Below are positions 24,101 through 35,355 of a stretch of DNA of 64,000 nucleotides, piece after piece; position 1 is the stretch's first letter; each line of letters opens with the position of its first letter. The notes under the pieces are model-generated. The model saw only the letters and a list, made by a program, of their open reading frames with translations. It made no database searches and was not told the origin of the DNA. Made by a program: the position numbers and the translations under genes. The stretch comes from Rhizophagus irregularis (lineage: Eukaryota > Glomeromycota > Glomeromycetes > Glomerales > Glomeraceae), in the NCBI RefSeq assembly GCF_026210795.1, contig NC_089457.1, forward strand, positions 496,001-560,000. The letters run 5' to 3'.

Positions 24101-25529
24101 AAAGACGGGTTAATGATAATTGAAGATTTTTTGTACTTTATTATAAGGTTTTGAAATGTACTAAACTTGTTATGTTCAATGTTCATATGGTTCAAAGAAA
24201 TCCTTAAAACGATACCATGATACCATACGTTTATGTATAACATATGACATATGACCTTATTAAATTTTAAATGAAAAAGTATACCGGAAAAACAATAGTA
24301 AAAAAAAAATGAATTATGGAAAAAATTATGGAGAATTATGGAATAATTAGGGATAAAAAAAAATCATACGTTTTTTTTTGTAGCGCCCTGCGCCCAATTT
24401 CTCTTTTTCACAAGATAAAGTGTAGATAAGAAACTCGTGGTTTTTTTTGAAAACAAAGGAACTTTATACTCTTATTGTAAAAATGATTTAATTATTACGA
24501 AAAGTCGAGGGGGGACGGTAAATCTTTTTGTTCACATGATATGATTAAGTTTTTTTCAGTCATGTGATTTATTTTGAAAAAATAACTGCGGTCTGCTGAC
24601 AAGAATTCGAGAAATTTTTATATTATTATTAATGCATGAAAGAGTGGTTTATTGGTTATTATTGGTTATTATTGATTATTATTGTATTATATATATATAT
24701 ACCACTTAATACCACTTGTAAAACAGTATACACTATAATACTATATGTAAAAAGTTGCACATATATTATTATATGTACTTGGTGCTTTATCAATGCATTG
24801 ATTTCTTTTTTTTTTTAATGATACACCCAAATTAGTTTCTTTAAAAATTAATTTCAATTTATAAAACATTTGTATTTTAAAAAAAATCAAGTTTCGAAAG
24901 GATCAGGTTTAAATAATACCATTTTTGTTAAATTATTAATAAAAGAATTATTGAATATAAATGTTCTAAATGTTCTTTAAAGAAATATAAAAAGTTTCAT
25001 GTTTCTTTGTCTTTTCCATCAAGAAAATCGAGAAAAAGTTATCATTTAAACTAATAATGCAATATGCAGTATATGCAGTATAAGAATGTGAGAGCACAAG
25101 TTTTGTGAGTCTGTCAACGCGCGTGAAAATATTAAAAATTTACGCGCCTAAATTTCTATTTATATAAAGAGATTTCACGTGATATTTATACATGAGAAAA
25201 GTGAAAAGTGCTGAAAGTTTGAATTTTATGTGATTCATAAAATTATTATTATACAAAAAGAATGCAACTACAAAAGAATGCAACTACATATCCATCACAC
25301 CTATATTTCATACCCATCCTACTTCAATGCTACCTTATTATCAAAAATTATTATAAATTATTGAAGTTTGAATTTATTAAATTTATTGTCATAAAATTAT
25401 TATTATACAAAAAGAATGCAACTCCATTATAATTCATATCCATCCCACCTATATTCACTTTACTCAATTCTACCTTTATATTATCAAAAATTATTGATGC
25501 TAAATTCATCTTTTTATACTTATTTATAT
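15115..25529. other. Second AT-rich gene desert
   Basis: About 10 kb without a supportable gene. The part at 15115-16100 is probably the promoter and 5' leader of the minus-strand gene ending at 15114. It is packed with T-runs and A-runs. Further on there are an AT dinucleotide run near 18042-18063, an 8-bp tandem repeat (22621-22659), ATAC repeats near 22915-22940, and many homopolymers. The short frames at 16090, 18910, 19205, 20448, 23158 and 23845 have no recognisable content, biased composition and no splice partners. Confidence 0.6.
22621..22659. repeat. Tandem repeat, CTGTTATC x4
   Basis: Four uninterrupted copies of an 8-bp unit are followed by a drift into CTGTAAAC-type words up to about 22690. 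It is a simple minisatellite with no evidence of function. Confidence 0.8.
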
Positions 25530-26404
25530 TTATTCTTTTTCTAAATTAATGGCTTTACCAAATTTCCCATATAAATGAACTTTTAATTGAGACATTTGTT
25601 CATTTATACTATTCATTTCATTTTGAATTTGTTCTAATTCTTGTATTAAAATCTCTTTATCTTTTTCTATACGTTGTTGAGCTTGTTCTACTGAAATACT
25701 AATAAATGCTTCTCCTATTTTATATCTATTTTTTAAAAAAATCATTAAAAGAAAAATTAAATTAGATTTTGTTAAAATTAATTATAAAAAGCAATTTCAC
25801 TTCGAAATTGGAATGAATATTATATATAAATCATATTAACAACATAATCATATATATATAAATAATCCTAAAATTTTTAACTTACTTGATACGATCATCT
25901 TCGTCAGCTAATTCAAGTTCTTCAGTCAAATCATCAAGATATTCTTTTTCTTGCTAAATAAAAATAAAATAAAAATATAAAATATAAAATAAAAAAGAAT
26001 CTTTAATGAAATTTTTTTAATAAAAAATTTGATTTTTTTTTAAAAAAAAATAATAAACCTTTTCAACCTTTTCCCACCTCAAAAAAAAAAAAAAAAAATT
26101 GAAATATAATAGAAATACCTTTTTTGATTCATAATTTAATTCGAAATCAGAATATTTTGCATTTAATTTACTAAAAGAATTTATTTTTTGTTGATCTTCC
26201 CATGTTACTTCTACATCAGCTTCTTCGTCTTGATTAAGCTATTCATACAAAAATGAGAATTTTATTTAATTATCTCAAATATTCTTTTTTTCTTTAACGC
26301 GTTTTTATCAATTAATTTTTTAAAACTTGTATGTTATTAAAAAAAAGAATTTTGTCAAGAATATTTGCTTAAAATATGAAATAATAAATATTTACCATTC
26401 TCAT
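25530..26404 (-). CDS. PFDN4: Prefoldin subunit 4
   Basis: Beta-class subunit of the hexameric prefoldin chaperone, which hands nascent actin and tubulin to the CCT chaperonin in the cytosol. The model is complement(25530-25725, 25886-25953, 26119-26238, 26396-26404): 9+120+68+196 nt, giving 130 residues, close to the roughly 130 usual in the family. The N-terminal part holds VTWEDQQKINSFSKLN and matches the conserved EDQQKIN start of the N-terminal helix. The centre holds YKIGEAFIS (family Y-x-IG-x-xF). The C-terminal helix ends LKVHLYGKFGKAINLE. Heptads in both helices fit the prefoldin coiled coil. The first exon is only nine bases (M-R-M); it was chosen because it supplies the only nearby ATG with a consensus donor in phase. 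The last three exons are very secure, the first slightly less so. Confidence 0.9.
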
Positions 26405-27619
26405 GTTGAATTACAAATTAAAATTTTTCTTAGAGAGAAAACTCTCAGAACAGATATCTGTTTCTTCCTGATCGACATAATCAAAAATTCTCGGCCAATT
26501 AAAATTCATGTCCGGATGTATCATGTTGCCTGAAATTAAAGGAATTAACATTTTGTTCTGGTGAAATTAGAGTGAAATTTATGGTCGTTGGTCACATGTC
26601 CGATGAATCAAAATTTATTTTCATTAACTTTTTGTATTAATTGGAAAGAATACTGTGAAAAGGCTTTTATTACAGTAATTACGATTCAAAGTACAGCAAA
26701 AAGTTAATTAGCAAATGGATAGATACAGTAGTAAAGAAAATAATGTAGCGGGAAGTATACCATGTAAAAAGACGGTATGCATTAATTCTTTTACCTAACC
26801 ATATCCCTAACCTAATTTTAACCCTATCTCTAACCTAAGCTATTATTATGTCACTTCGTTCACACCAATTAATCTGACATCCATAATGATTTACAAGCAA
26901 TCAATAGAATAAATTAATGTTATTATTCTTGTTGCTTCTTTTGTTCCGTACCGATTCGCGTTTATTGTCGCATTTTTGGTGAAAATTTCATCGTGTGTAA
27001 AGTCTTTAATAATAGTGGTAATTCATCTGACAACTCTTCATGAAAACGTTCGTCATGAAGAGTTGGCGTGTGTGTGGGAAATCTTTCTGGATTTCCATTT
27101 AATATTCTTTTTAAATTTTCAAATCCTGACTTTAATGAATTCCACTTATTTCTGCATTGTTTCTTAGTCGATTATTTAATATAGTGAATTTGTTTTACTA
27201 ATTAATACCATTACATCGTCATCAACACTACCAATGTTGGAAAATTTTCCACATTATCTATCCCCGATTTCGTTTAGTGACAAAATACCATTATGCTGGA
27301 AATAGAGAAAGAAATATTGAAGTCACCAAGCTCTTTTGCAACTACCCCCACCAAGCGAGTGGCTTAGCGTAGTAATATTGCAATCTAATACCAGATTTGT
27401 GAATGAGAAATTTAACTGTCTCCATTTCCATCATTATCTTCATCTATCATCTCCACCTCAATCTCATTTCCATAATACATACCCTACCTAATTCGCTTTT
27501 TTTGTCGTTGATTTTTTTATATTTTGACGGTTATTGGGAAGTTCGTTTCGATGATCGTGTTTGTCATCGACTATTTTTGAGGATTTTTCCCTTGGTGTAT
27601 TTATAATTTTGGCTTTTTT
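26405..27619. other. Intergenic region with decayed coding traces
   Basis: The part at 26405-26950 is the promoter side of the prefoldin gene. It includes a degenerate AACCCTA-like stretch (about 26790-26845). From about 26970 to 27600 there are minus-strand frames such as …NPERFPTHTPTLHDERF… interrupted by stops. They continue the decayed gene listed next, and no intact gene can be supported. Confidence 0.5.
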
Positions 27620-28880
27620 GCTAACTCTCCAAGTAATTCTTCTTCTTTCCCCTAGTGATCAATTGTGTTCTCCTCTGATTAAGTTTACACAGAATGTCTT
27701 TCGTTTCATCTAATTTTTTCTTGTATTCTTTCAATACAAGGTACGCAAGTTCTAGATTAATGAGATCTTCATGAGAAGTTGGAGAAGACATTCATGCATT
27801 AGGACTAAATGGAATAGCCCACCAGTAGCAACTTATTAAAAGTTGAGAATTCTTTTGTATTAACTGTGCCAATTATTTTCATTTTCTCTCGGAATAATAG
27901 TAAACCCGTCTGGACTGTCAGGATCCGAAGATTTTAGATTATCGCGGATTTCCACAGGACGAATTTCTACTATGGGAGTTAAAGATCTTCCTCTAGTAGC
28001 GGGAGGTAAGGATTTTTCACTGTATAAAGAAGAAGTATCTAATATCTATAAGAAGATCTTCAAAGCTTTTCGAATTTTTAACGTGTCCCAAACTGCTGAC
28101 GAGCCTTATGAAAGGTTCCCGCGAAAACAATAATTTAGTGTCAATTTTCGCATGGTTCCATCATTTTTCTTGTAATGAAATTGTTCAAGTTTGTTACAAA
28201 AGTCTAAGCCAAACCAAATTTCTTAGAGTTGAAACTATATTTCCAAGGAAGAAGGTATTCTTGTCGGAATGCGATCAATTATTCCTTTATGTCCCTTTTT
28301 CAAGATGTGATTGATGCATCAAATGTAACATTGATAATCTTTTCTTGGTTTGATTTCCAAGAAAAGTTGATAATTGCTGGTCGATTTCTACGATTGCGCC
28401 TCTATATACAGGAGCGGCTAAATTTCTAAGTTCGTACCATTTTTTACGAGCTTGTGAAAGATCCATCTAAATAAAGGAAAAAAAGTTATCAAGAGACCAA
28501 ATTTACTCAACTTTTCCACAAATCCTTATAACAAAACACGTTAATCATGGCATACAGTACATTTACAGCATGTTTTTCACCAACCTTATCATAATATTTT
28601 GCGAGATGGCTGTAGAGATCCGCACTTAATTCTGGATCTTCTTTGGTATTTGTCAGTCCATCTCTTCCAATTTAGTGGGAGAAAAAACTTCTTTCAACAT
28701 TGGATCATCAACATCGATCGTAAACGAATGCACTAAACTATTGTCATTAAGCATGTTAGATCATTAGGCATGCTAAGAAACAATTCTAGAGGTTAAATTA
28801 TTAAACTTACTGCTCAGAAGTAAAGTTTGATATAGAGTCGAATAAAACATCTTCTACTACACGTCCTGTAGTTATCCTTT
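27620..28880 (-). pseudogene. Decayed multi-exon gene, family not recognised
   Basis: Several minus-strand pieces look like real exons. About 28844-28880 encodes …VVEDVLFDSISNFTSE, with a GTAAGT donor. About 28590-28760 begins after a TAG acceptor and encodes LVHSFTIDVDDPMLKEVF…, then shifts frame into EDPELSADLYSHLAKYYDKV. About 28295-28468 encodes MDLSQARKKWYELRNLAAP… down to a stop. About 27625-27791 encodes MSSPTSHEDLINLELAYLVL… with a Lys-rich continuation in another frame. Base composition here is less AT-rich than the deserts and coding-like. Frames break several times, so I call it a pseudogene. I do not recognise the protein. The four pieces may even come from two genes, the MSSPTSH part being a possible separate start. 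Confidence 0.45.
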
Positions 28881-29754
28881 GAAAAATTTGGTTGAAATGC
28901 CGAAAAAGAAATTTAACTTATCTCAGATAAGTGAATTTTATTGTCTTTTTCTACTTGATTTATCATTAAGGGCGGGAAGTTGATCGTGTAGAATTAACAG
29001 AGAACTTCTCATAGGGAGTTTATTACAATAATATAAAGTGCTTCTAATACTGGTACCAAACTTAAAATTGCGCCTATTCTGTTGAGGTGACTACGTTTGC
29101 TGTTAATAACATTCTATAAATTATATCATAGTTTATGTCCATTTCATAGATATGAATACGTGCATAAATAAAATTTTTAAACGCAGTTGAAATTGGTAAT
29201 GTTAATCGAATCCTTTAAGTGACTTTAACTTCGAAACTTTGAGTTGTAAGGGAGAGGAGAGAGCAATTTAAATATCCCATGGTAAAATTAGTTGCAAATG
29301 GCAACTTGACTTAATCATATCATGACGACGTTTTAGCCCAAACATCATCATTACGATTCCAGTTGTCTAAAAATGGTGGTGAATGGACAATTACGTTTTG
29401 ATAGAGAAGCAGAAAATCATGATATGACAAAATTTTCTGTCCTCTTTAGGTAAAGGTTAAGTCAAATGAAGCTTCTCACAGCATAATCCAGAATTCACAA
29501 AGTTTGGAACATGATTCAACTCGATTTTCCTTATACTGGAAAACTATTGTAAAAAAATTTTTTGATCGTGATTAATCAGGTTAAGTCTAATCAAAATCAT
29601 AGATCGTGTAAAGATGACATCACGTTAATTAGATCACGAACTAACTATTAACACGTTTCTATTAAAAATTAATATACTGTCAATTGGCGCTTTCTCCAAA
29701 TTTTTATGCCCTCAAGATACTTATTTTTTATATTCTTAAAAAAAAAGAGCGAAA
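28881..29754. other. Intergenic region, upstream of derlin
   Basis: No intact gene. The composition is more balanced than in the deserts and may include further decayed minus-strand coding sequence (around 29330-29450). The last part is the derlin promoter, with an A-run just before the start codon. Confidence 0.5.
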
Positions 29755-30945
29755 ATGAGTAGACAGCAACGTCAACCACAAAATGAAATGGTTTCTTGGT
29801 ATAAAGATATGCCAATTTGTACAAGATTTTTATTTACAAGTTTTATTTTAGTAACAGTACTTGGTAATACGGTAATAAGACCACATTATCTTGTTCACAT
29901 ACCTCAATTCACGTTTTATAAATTACAGGTAATAATTACTTTATCTTTCTTCTAATTAAAATATATTTATTAACTAAATAAAATTGAGTTTAATATTTCA
30001 TTAGATATGGAGACTTTACACTTCATTTTTCCTCTATGGACTTAGTTTGAGTGGAGCTTTTCAATTATATTTTTTATATACATATTCTAGAGATGTAGAA
30101 ATTGACAAATTTTTAGGGAGAACAGCAGATTATGTTTTTTTCCTTTTGTTCGAGGCTTTAACGATACTTGTATCCTTGTCCTTTTTCAAGTTTTTTGTTT
30201 GTGATTTGTGTGATTCGCATATTTCATCCCTATTTTTTGCCCGAACAGTTTCTAATTTTTTGATAAACTGTCTCGTTTCACGATCAAGGGTAGAATAAAT
30301 TTGAATATAATTCGGTGATCTCTATTATATATTTATATTTTTTTTTAACGGAGAAACCTGATTTATTCGAACAAGAATTGCAAAAACAATATTATCTTTA
30401 ATCTGATTTTTTACTATTAATTATTAATAGATAGTAGGATGGTTTTTTGGATTTTCATTATTTAACCAAAGTTTAGTAATGGCTATTATATATATATGGT
30501 CACAACATCACAGAGAAGCAATAGTAAATTTTATGTTTGGTATAAGATTTAAGGTAAGTTAACCATATATAATAAGTTTCATTGATGTTGTTTAATATTT
30601 ACAAGATTAACAAAAAAAAAATCTTTTCTTTATTTATTACAGGGAGTATATTTACCATTTGTATTATTAATATTTGAAATGTTACAAGTGGGAGGAATTC
30701 CGTGGGCATCATTAATAGGAGTATTTACGGGTCATATATATCATTATTTACAAGAAATATATCCTGCAACTGGCGGTAGAAGATTTTTAAATACGCCACA
30801 ATGGTTATATTATTGGTTCCCTACAAATATCTCGTCTGCTAGTGGTATTCGAACTTCGTTCGGTACCATTTTAAATCCTGGCAGGAATGCACCGCGAACT
30901 GAGAGTACTTCAAGAAATTGGGGTAGAGGTTATAGATTAGGATAA
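29755..30945 (+). CDS. Derlin (Der1-like ER-associated degradation protein)
   Basis: Rhomboid-fold pseudoprotease of the ER membrane that helps draw misfolded proteins out of the ER for degradation with the Hrd1 ligase and Cdc48/p97. Exons are 29755-29928, 30005-30169, 30431-30553 and 30643-30945, all joined in phase 0, giving 254 residues (human derlin-1 has 251). The N-terminus holds SWYKDMPICTRFLFTS, then the IWRLYTSFFLYG segment (family WR-x-xTSF). The middle holds FNQSLVMAIIYIWSQHH, and the C-terminal half holds GGIPWASLIGVFTGHIYHYL (family GHxYY/H-like motif near the last helix). About six membrane segments are apparent. The tail is Arg/Asn/Ser-rich and cytosolic. It converges on the GDSL gene, with 125 bp between the stops. 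Confidence 0.93.
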
Positions 30946-31070
30946 CTTTAGCTTTGTACAACCCAACTAGTTAAAAGAACAATGATGTTATAAATCAAAA
31001 CTATTTTATTAATAATATATTATAATATAATTAATAGTAAATAAAAAGAGTCTTTGAAAAAGATATAATT

Positions 31071-32567
31071 TCAAGGATGTATGTTAGTGTTAATTCGATC
31101 ATTTTCTTCAAAACATCTGATACCGACATTATCTTCCCATTCAATACGACCACCACGTTTACTCGCGGGAAGTACAAGATTATTCCAGAAAATTTTAGTG
31201 ATAAAATCATGAGATTTTGTACTACACATGAAAATGAAATTGATTTTTAGCGAGATAATAAATTTAAATATAATGTAAAAATAAAAAAGAAACGCATACC
31301 TTGGATGGAAACAATCAACATTACTTAAACCTTCGACAGGAAAAGTTGTTAAATCTATATCGAATTCTTGATACATTACGGCAAATGAATCACTTTTATG
31401 TGAAGCATAATAATCAACAACGTTTCTAATAGCTTTGTTATATTCCATAGAAGTCTCGTCCATTTTCTTTCTATTAAGAGTTCCAAATATCCCTATTTTA
31501 TAAATAAAGGTATTTCTTCAATAAGTTGTTTCCATTATGTCGTTCGTTATCTTCAAGCTTTAAATTGCTTGACGCCTTGTATCTCTTCGGCGTTTAAGTT
31601 CTCCTTTATTTTTGATACTGTTTAGCTTACACAACAAGTCTTTGCAAGAAACAAGTAAGAACTTACCTGGGGCAAAAGCGCAAGAACATTCATACTCGGC
31701 AACAAGGCCCCACCCTTTACAATATTCTTCCTTATGAAAATTATAAACTTGAGAAACATTAAATACACCTAAAAGATTTACAACTGTATTTGGTATTTCT
31801 CTTCTAATGATTTCTAACGTTGATTTTAAGTAATCTTCAAACTGCTTTGATGTTAACCATGGAAGATCATTTGAACATCTAAAACAAATATCATTTGATC
31901 CAATAAAAAAAGTAAGATATTTATATGATTTCAACACAACTTCCATTGGTTCTTTATAAAGTTGATCTAATAAATAATTTAATTCTATTGTAAGATTTGA
32001 TGCCATCATTCCTGATTGTGCTGCGTTAAATCTATCTTTTTTAGGTTTATATTGATATGGTGGACAAATTAGACCTAATAAAAGAAAAAAATAAAGATAT
32101 TTATTTTCGCGTCAGAATTTAGAAAAAATATTTGATCATGTGTAAAATTTACCATAACATAATTCAACCAAATGATCTCCAGTAGAAGATCCTATCAACT
32201 CGGGTGAATAATGTTTTATAAAATTGGCAATAGTTACGGCACCAGGATCACCTCCAATAGAAAAACTTACTCCACGATTTTCATGAAGATTATGAATATC
32301 AATTGGTATATTTGCATGATGACCTTTTGCTCCGAATCCTGCTGTAATGCTATCTCCTATTGCCATTATAACTTTAATATCGTCAATACGTAAATCATGA
32401 ACACTTTTAGGAGGAGTTTGACGAGGCTTTAGTTTTGGACATTGTGTAATGTCTTTAACAAATTTTCTGCTATTGTTAATGCTGAAATGAATTTGCGGGT
32501 TAAATGACGTGGAACATTGAATTAATAAAATAGTAAAAAATACGAATATAAAGATTATATTGACCAT
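31071..32567 (-). CDS. Secreted GDSL phospholipase, phospholipase B1-like
   Basis: SGNH/GDSL hydrolase related to eukaryotic phospholipase B1, which cleaves acyl chains from phospholipids. Exons are complement(31071-31221, 31300-31492, 31667-32074, 32153-32567), 388 residues, phases consistent. Residues 1-21 form a signal peptide (MVNIIFIFVFFTILLIQ). Block I is IMAIGDSITAGFG with the nucleophile Ser73. The oxyanion region is SIGGDPGA, block III is FIGSNDICFRC, and block V is NVDCFHPS with the catalytic Asp and His. Cysteines are frequent, as expected of an exported protein. The last intron sits inside the DCFHPS motif (between the bases of the Ser codon). Substrate and cell location (secreted or vacuolar) are inferred from the family. 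Confidence 0.9.
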
Positions 32568-32997
32568 TTTTTTTTATAAAAGATCACATAAAACAAAAGG
32601 ATTTTTTTAAATCTTTAAATCTTTGGCGCTGTTCAGCCAAATCATGCACGCGACTTGATCGAATCGTGATCCTTGACTCGTGTGATTATTACCAAAAAAA
32701 GAACAATATTACATTTCGGTAATCATACCATTCATGTGGATACTCATGTGCCGTGTCACAGATCTTGATGGCGCGATAGATTTATTACCTAATGCGCCAA
32801 GGAGGTAAGCAGTGATGTGCACTGGAAGATTGGAAACTTCCAATTCTTACAAGTTTGGTAATATCACGCTATAAACGGACCCAAATCAACTAAATTAACT
32901 TTTCCAATACCATATATAATTATAAATTGGAAGGATAGGAGGGGCCAAAAATAATTTACAAATTATTTTTTACTATTAAAATTTATGAAAGTATGTA

Positions 32998-33018
32998 GGG
33001 GGGGGGGGGGGGGGGGGG
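32998..33018. repeat. Poly-G run of 21 bases
   Basis: Twenty-one consecutive G on the plus strand, followed by a purine-rich stretch, in an otherwise AT-rich region. The true length is uncertain because homopolymers are hard to sequence. Confidence 0.9.
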
Positions 33019-33455
33019 AAGGAAAAAGATAAAAAAGAAATCGATTAAAAATTGCTCTTTTGGTGTCTATCTAAATTTTTGAGGAGAGGGAGGGGGGGAT
33101 TTTGTTAAACAGAAAATTATAGATTTTATAATATTAACACTTTTAGTCGAATGAAAAAAGTCTTAAGAAACTAAGTAGAGTTATTTAACAAGTATTAAAT
33201 TTTTGTAAAAAACAGATGTTTATTAATTGAAAATTACTGTTTACTTTTATTTAGCGTAATTAGCTAAAATGAATAAGTCCAGGAAATTTAAGTAAAATTG
33301 TTATGGGCGGTTAGTTTTTTCACTTTACGGCGTAATTTTGGCACTCTCGTGATATAGATAGAACAAGCCTTAACTCTTAAGTAAATTCATACTGTAAATG
33401 TTAAAAATTACTTATTATTATTTGTTGTTAAATTTTATTTTACTGCAGTACGATG

Positions 33456-33718
33456 ATCTAATTTCGCATGTGACACTGGTTGGTGCGGTTGGGAGGGTAA
33501 AGTGGCGGACCGCCGGGCCGTTCGGTTTTTATTAAATTATAAGGATTTGAAGCTTGCCGTCCAGCGACGTTCTCTCTAATATTAAATAATTTCCAGTACA
33601 TACGTATATATATACATGCATATATATCTTTATGTAATCGGAGACCAATACGAAAGTCCAAAGTCCAAGAGTGGTTGATTTGCCGGTGATTGTCCAAATT
33701 TAGCCAATATCTAATTTC
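33456..33718. repeat. GC-richer island, candidate dispersed insert with 10-bp direct repeats
   Basis: The island is CpG-rich compared with its flanks (for example GGACCGCCGGGCCGTTCGG near 33505). It is bounded by the 10-bp direct repeat ATCTAATTTC at 33456-33465 and 33709-33718. The minus strand has a 79-codon frame ending …ERPGGPPLYPPNRTNQCHM. From memory, and not checkable here, similar peptides recur in Rhizophagus protein sets, which would fit a dispersed repeat rather than a gene. No terminal inverted repeat or poly-A tail is seen. Confidence 0.4.
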
Positions 33719-34133
33719 TTGTCAACCTGCTGAATGAATTTACTTTTTAGACATAATTCATTTTAAACGTGTTTAAACGTGATTTATTTAATTAAAACAG
33801 TTCATATATATTCTCTACCATGTGAATTTATTTATTTTATTATAATTGGATTAACTCATCTTCATTATTATTAGGATTTAAGAAAATCTGAAAAATATCT
33901 TTTAACTTATATAATGTAACAAAATTTAACTATGAATAGTGATATCATCTTCCATAATCTCATTTAACTCATATTACGCTTAAGATTAGTTAAGTATCGT
34001 ATGATATGTTTATTGTTCCGATTGGTTAATATATCAAATATCGGGTATTTTAAGTATTTTTGCTAAACTGATAATTGTTTTACCGATCATCTATCAATTA
34101 TTATCGACCACGTTCGTACCACCGACTACATCT

Positions 34134-34141
34134 TATAAAAG
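34134..34141 (+). promoter_or_regulatory. TATA box of the cytochrome b5 gene
   Basis: TATAAAAG lies about 70 bases before the start codon, followed by a pyrimidine-rich stretch. The spacing fits a core promoter with a short leader. Confidence 0.6.
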
Positions 34142-34211
34142 GCACCTCTTTTTACGATTAGCTTGATTAGTTTATTAAAAACCTTATCAATAAAAAAGAA
34201 CTTTATTCATA

Positions 34212-34915
34212 ATGTCTGGAAATAAAGAATTTACTATTGACGAACTCGCTCAACATAACACTAAAGCATCTTTGTATATTTCTATTAAAGGCAAAGTTTA
34301 CGATGTAACAAAATTCATTGACGAAGTAAGTTTCGAATTTGTAAGAGATGCCCTATTTTTGCGTGATTTTGTTTATTAAAATTGTTTATGACATTTATGG
34401 CATTCGATAGCATCCTGGTGGGGAAGAAGTACTTCTTGATGAAGCTGGCCGCGACGCAACTGAAGCATTTGAAGATGTTGGCCATTCAGACGAAGCTCAT
34501 GGACTTTTGAAAGGGTTTGAAATTGGTGTATTAAAAGAAGTATGTATTTAAAGTAAAGAAATAAATTAGGATATATATATAGGAATTATGGTTAAAACAA
34601 TATTGTTTATTGATTTTAAATATAAATAAGATTTTAAGGTTTTTTTTTCTTCTTTTTTTACTCTGCTTATCCATTATTTTTTATCGTACTTTTTATGAGT
34701 AGGGTTCCCAACCACAAACGCAAAAACCTCCAACACATTCTTATCCTAAACATCCACAACCTGAGACATCATCTTCGTAAGTTATATAAAGAATGATTTT
34801 TATATTAAAAATTAACATGTCCTAATTAAAATATTTTATTCGCAGTGTGATTAATTATCTTGTTCCGCTTGGAGTTCTTGTAGCTTTTATTGCTTATAAA
34901 TATATTTCAGGATGA
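34212..34915 (+). CDS. Cytochrome b5, tail-anchored
   Basis: Small haem protein of the ER membrane that passes electrons to fatty-acid desaturases, sterol enzymes and P450s. Exons are 34212-34325, 34411-34539, 34703-34776 and 34846-34915, 128 residues, close to the usual 120-135. The N-terminal haem domain has [14 protein letters not shown], the haem-binding HPGGEE with ligand His39, and the second ligand in VGHSDEA (His63). A Pro/Gln linker (about residues 82-106) leads to a C-terminal hydrophobic anchor, [18 protein letters not shown], with a very short tail, as in ER tail-anchored b5. Three introns follow the domain closely. It has its own TATA promoter and converges on the mannosyltransferase gene. 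Confidence 0.95.
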
Positions 34916-35355
34916 ACCTTAAACTTAAATAAATAAATTTTATATTTACATTTATAGATTATGGGTTCTAAGTTGTTTTTACTCATATAATATTTTATTT
35001 ATCTCTATTATATTTGTTTTTCTTACTATTCTTTAATAACGTTTATTTGTTTTAATTTCTAACACAAAAGAACATTAAAAGTCGATGATTTTAGCGCATA
35101 AATTGGTATACTAAGACCTTTTAAATTTTTTGTATAAAGTGATATCTAAATTATTTTTAAACAGTTTATTTCAAGTCTTATATATATATACACACATATA
35201 TATATATATTAAAATTGTACTACTTTTATTAATAAAGAAATAATCAACGTTCTATTCAGAAAAATTAGCTTTTTAAAATATTAGTTAAATTATGAAATAC
35301 AGTAGAAATTAAAATACACTAATAATTATACAATAAATTTATAAATTTTGAAACA
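34916..35355. other. Convergent intergenic region
   Basis: AT-rich 3' flanks of cytochrome b5 and the mannosyltransferase gene, with a run of AT/AC dinucleotides near 35180-35210. Nothing else is seen. Confidence 0.7.

Larger units (their letters stand above)
32568..34211. other. Divergent intergenic region between GDSL and cytochrome b5 genes
   Basis: Contains promoters for both flanking genes, a 21-base G run (32998-33018), a second G-rich patch near 33086-33100, and a GC-richer island (33456-33718) listed as a candidate dispersed repeat. A TATA box precedes cytochrome b5. No gene is supportable. Confidence 0.65.

Noticed and set aside
33458-33697. 79-codon minus-strand frame as a gene
   Set aside because: More likely part of a dispersed repeat; no start context, no introns, no partner exons.
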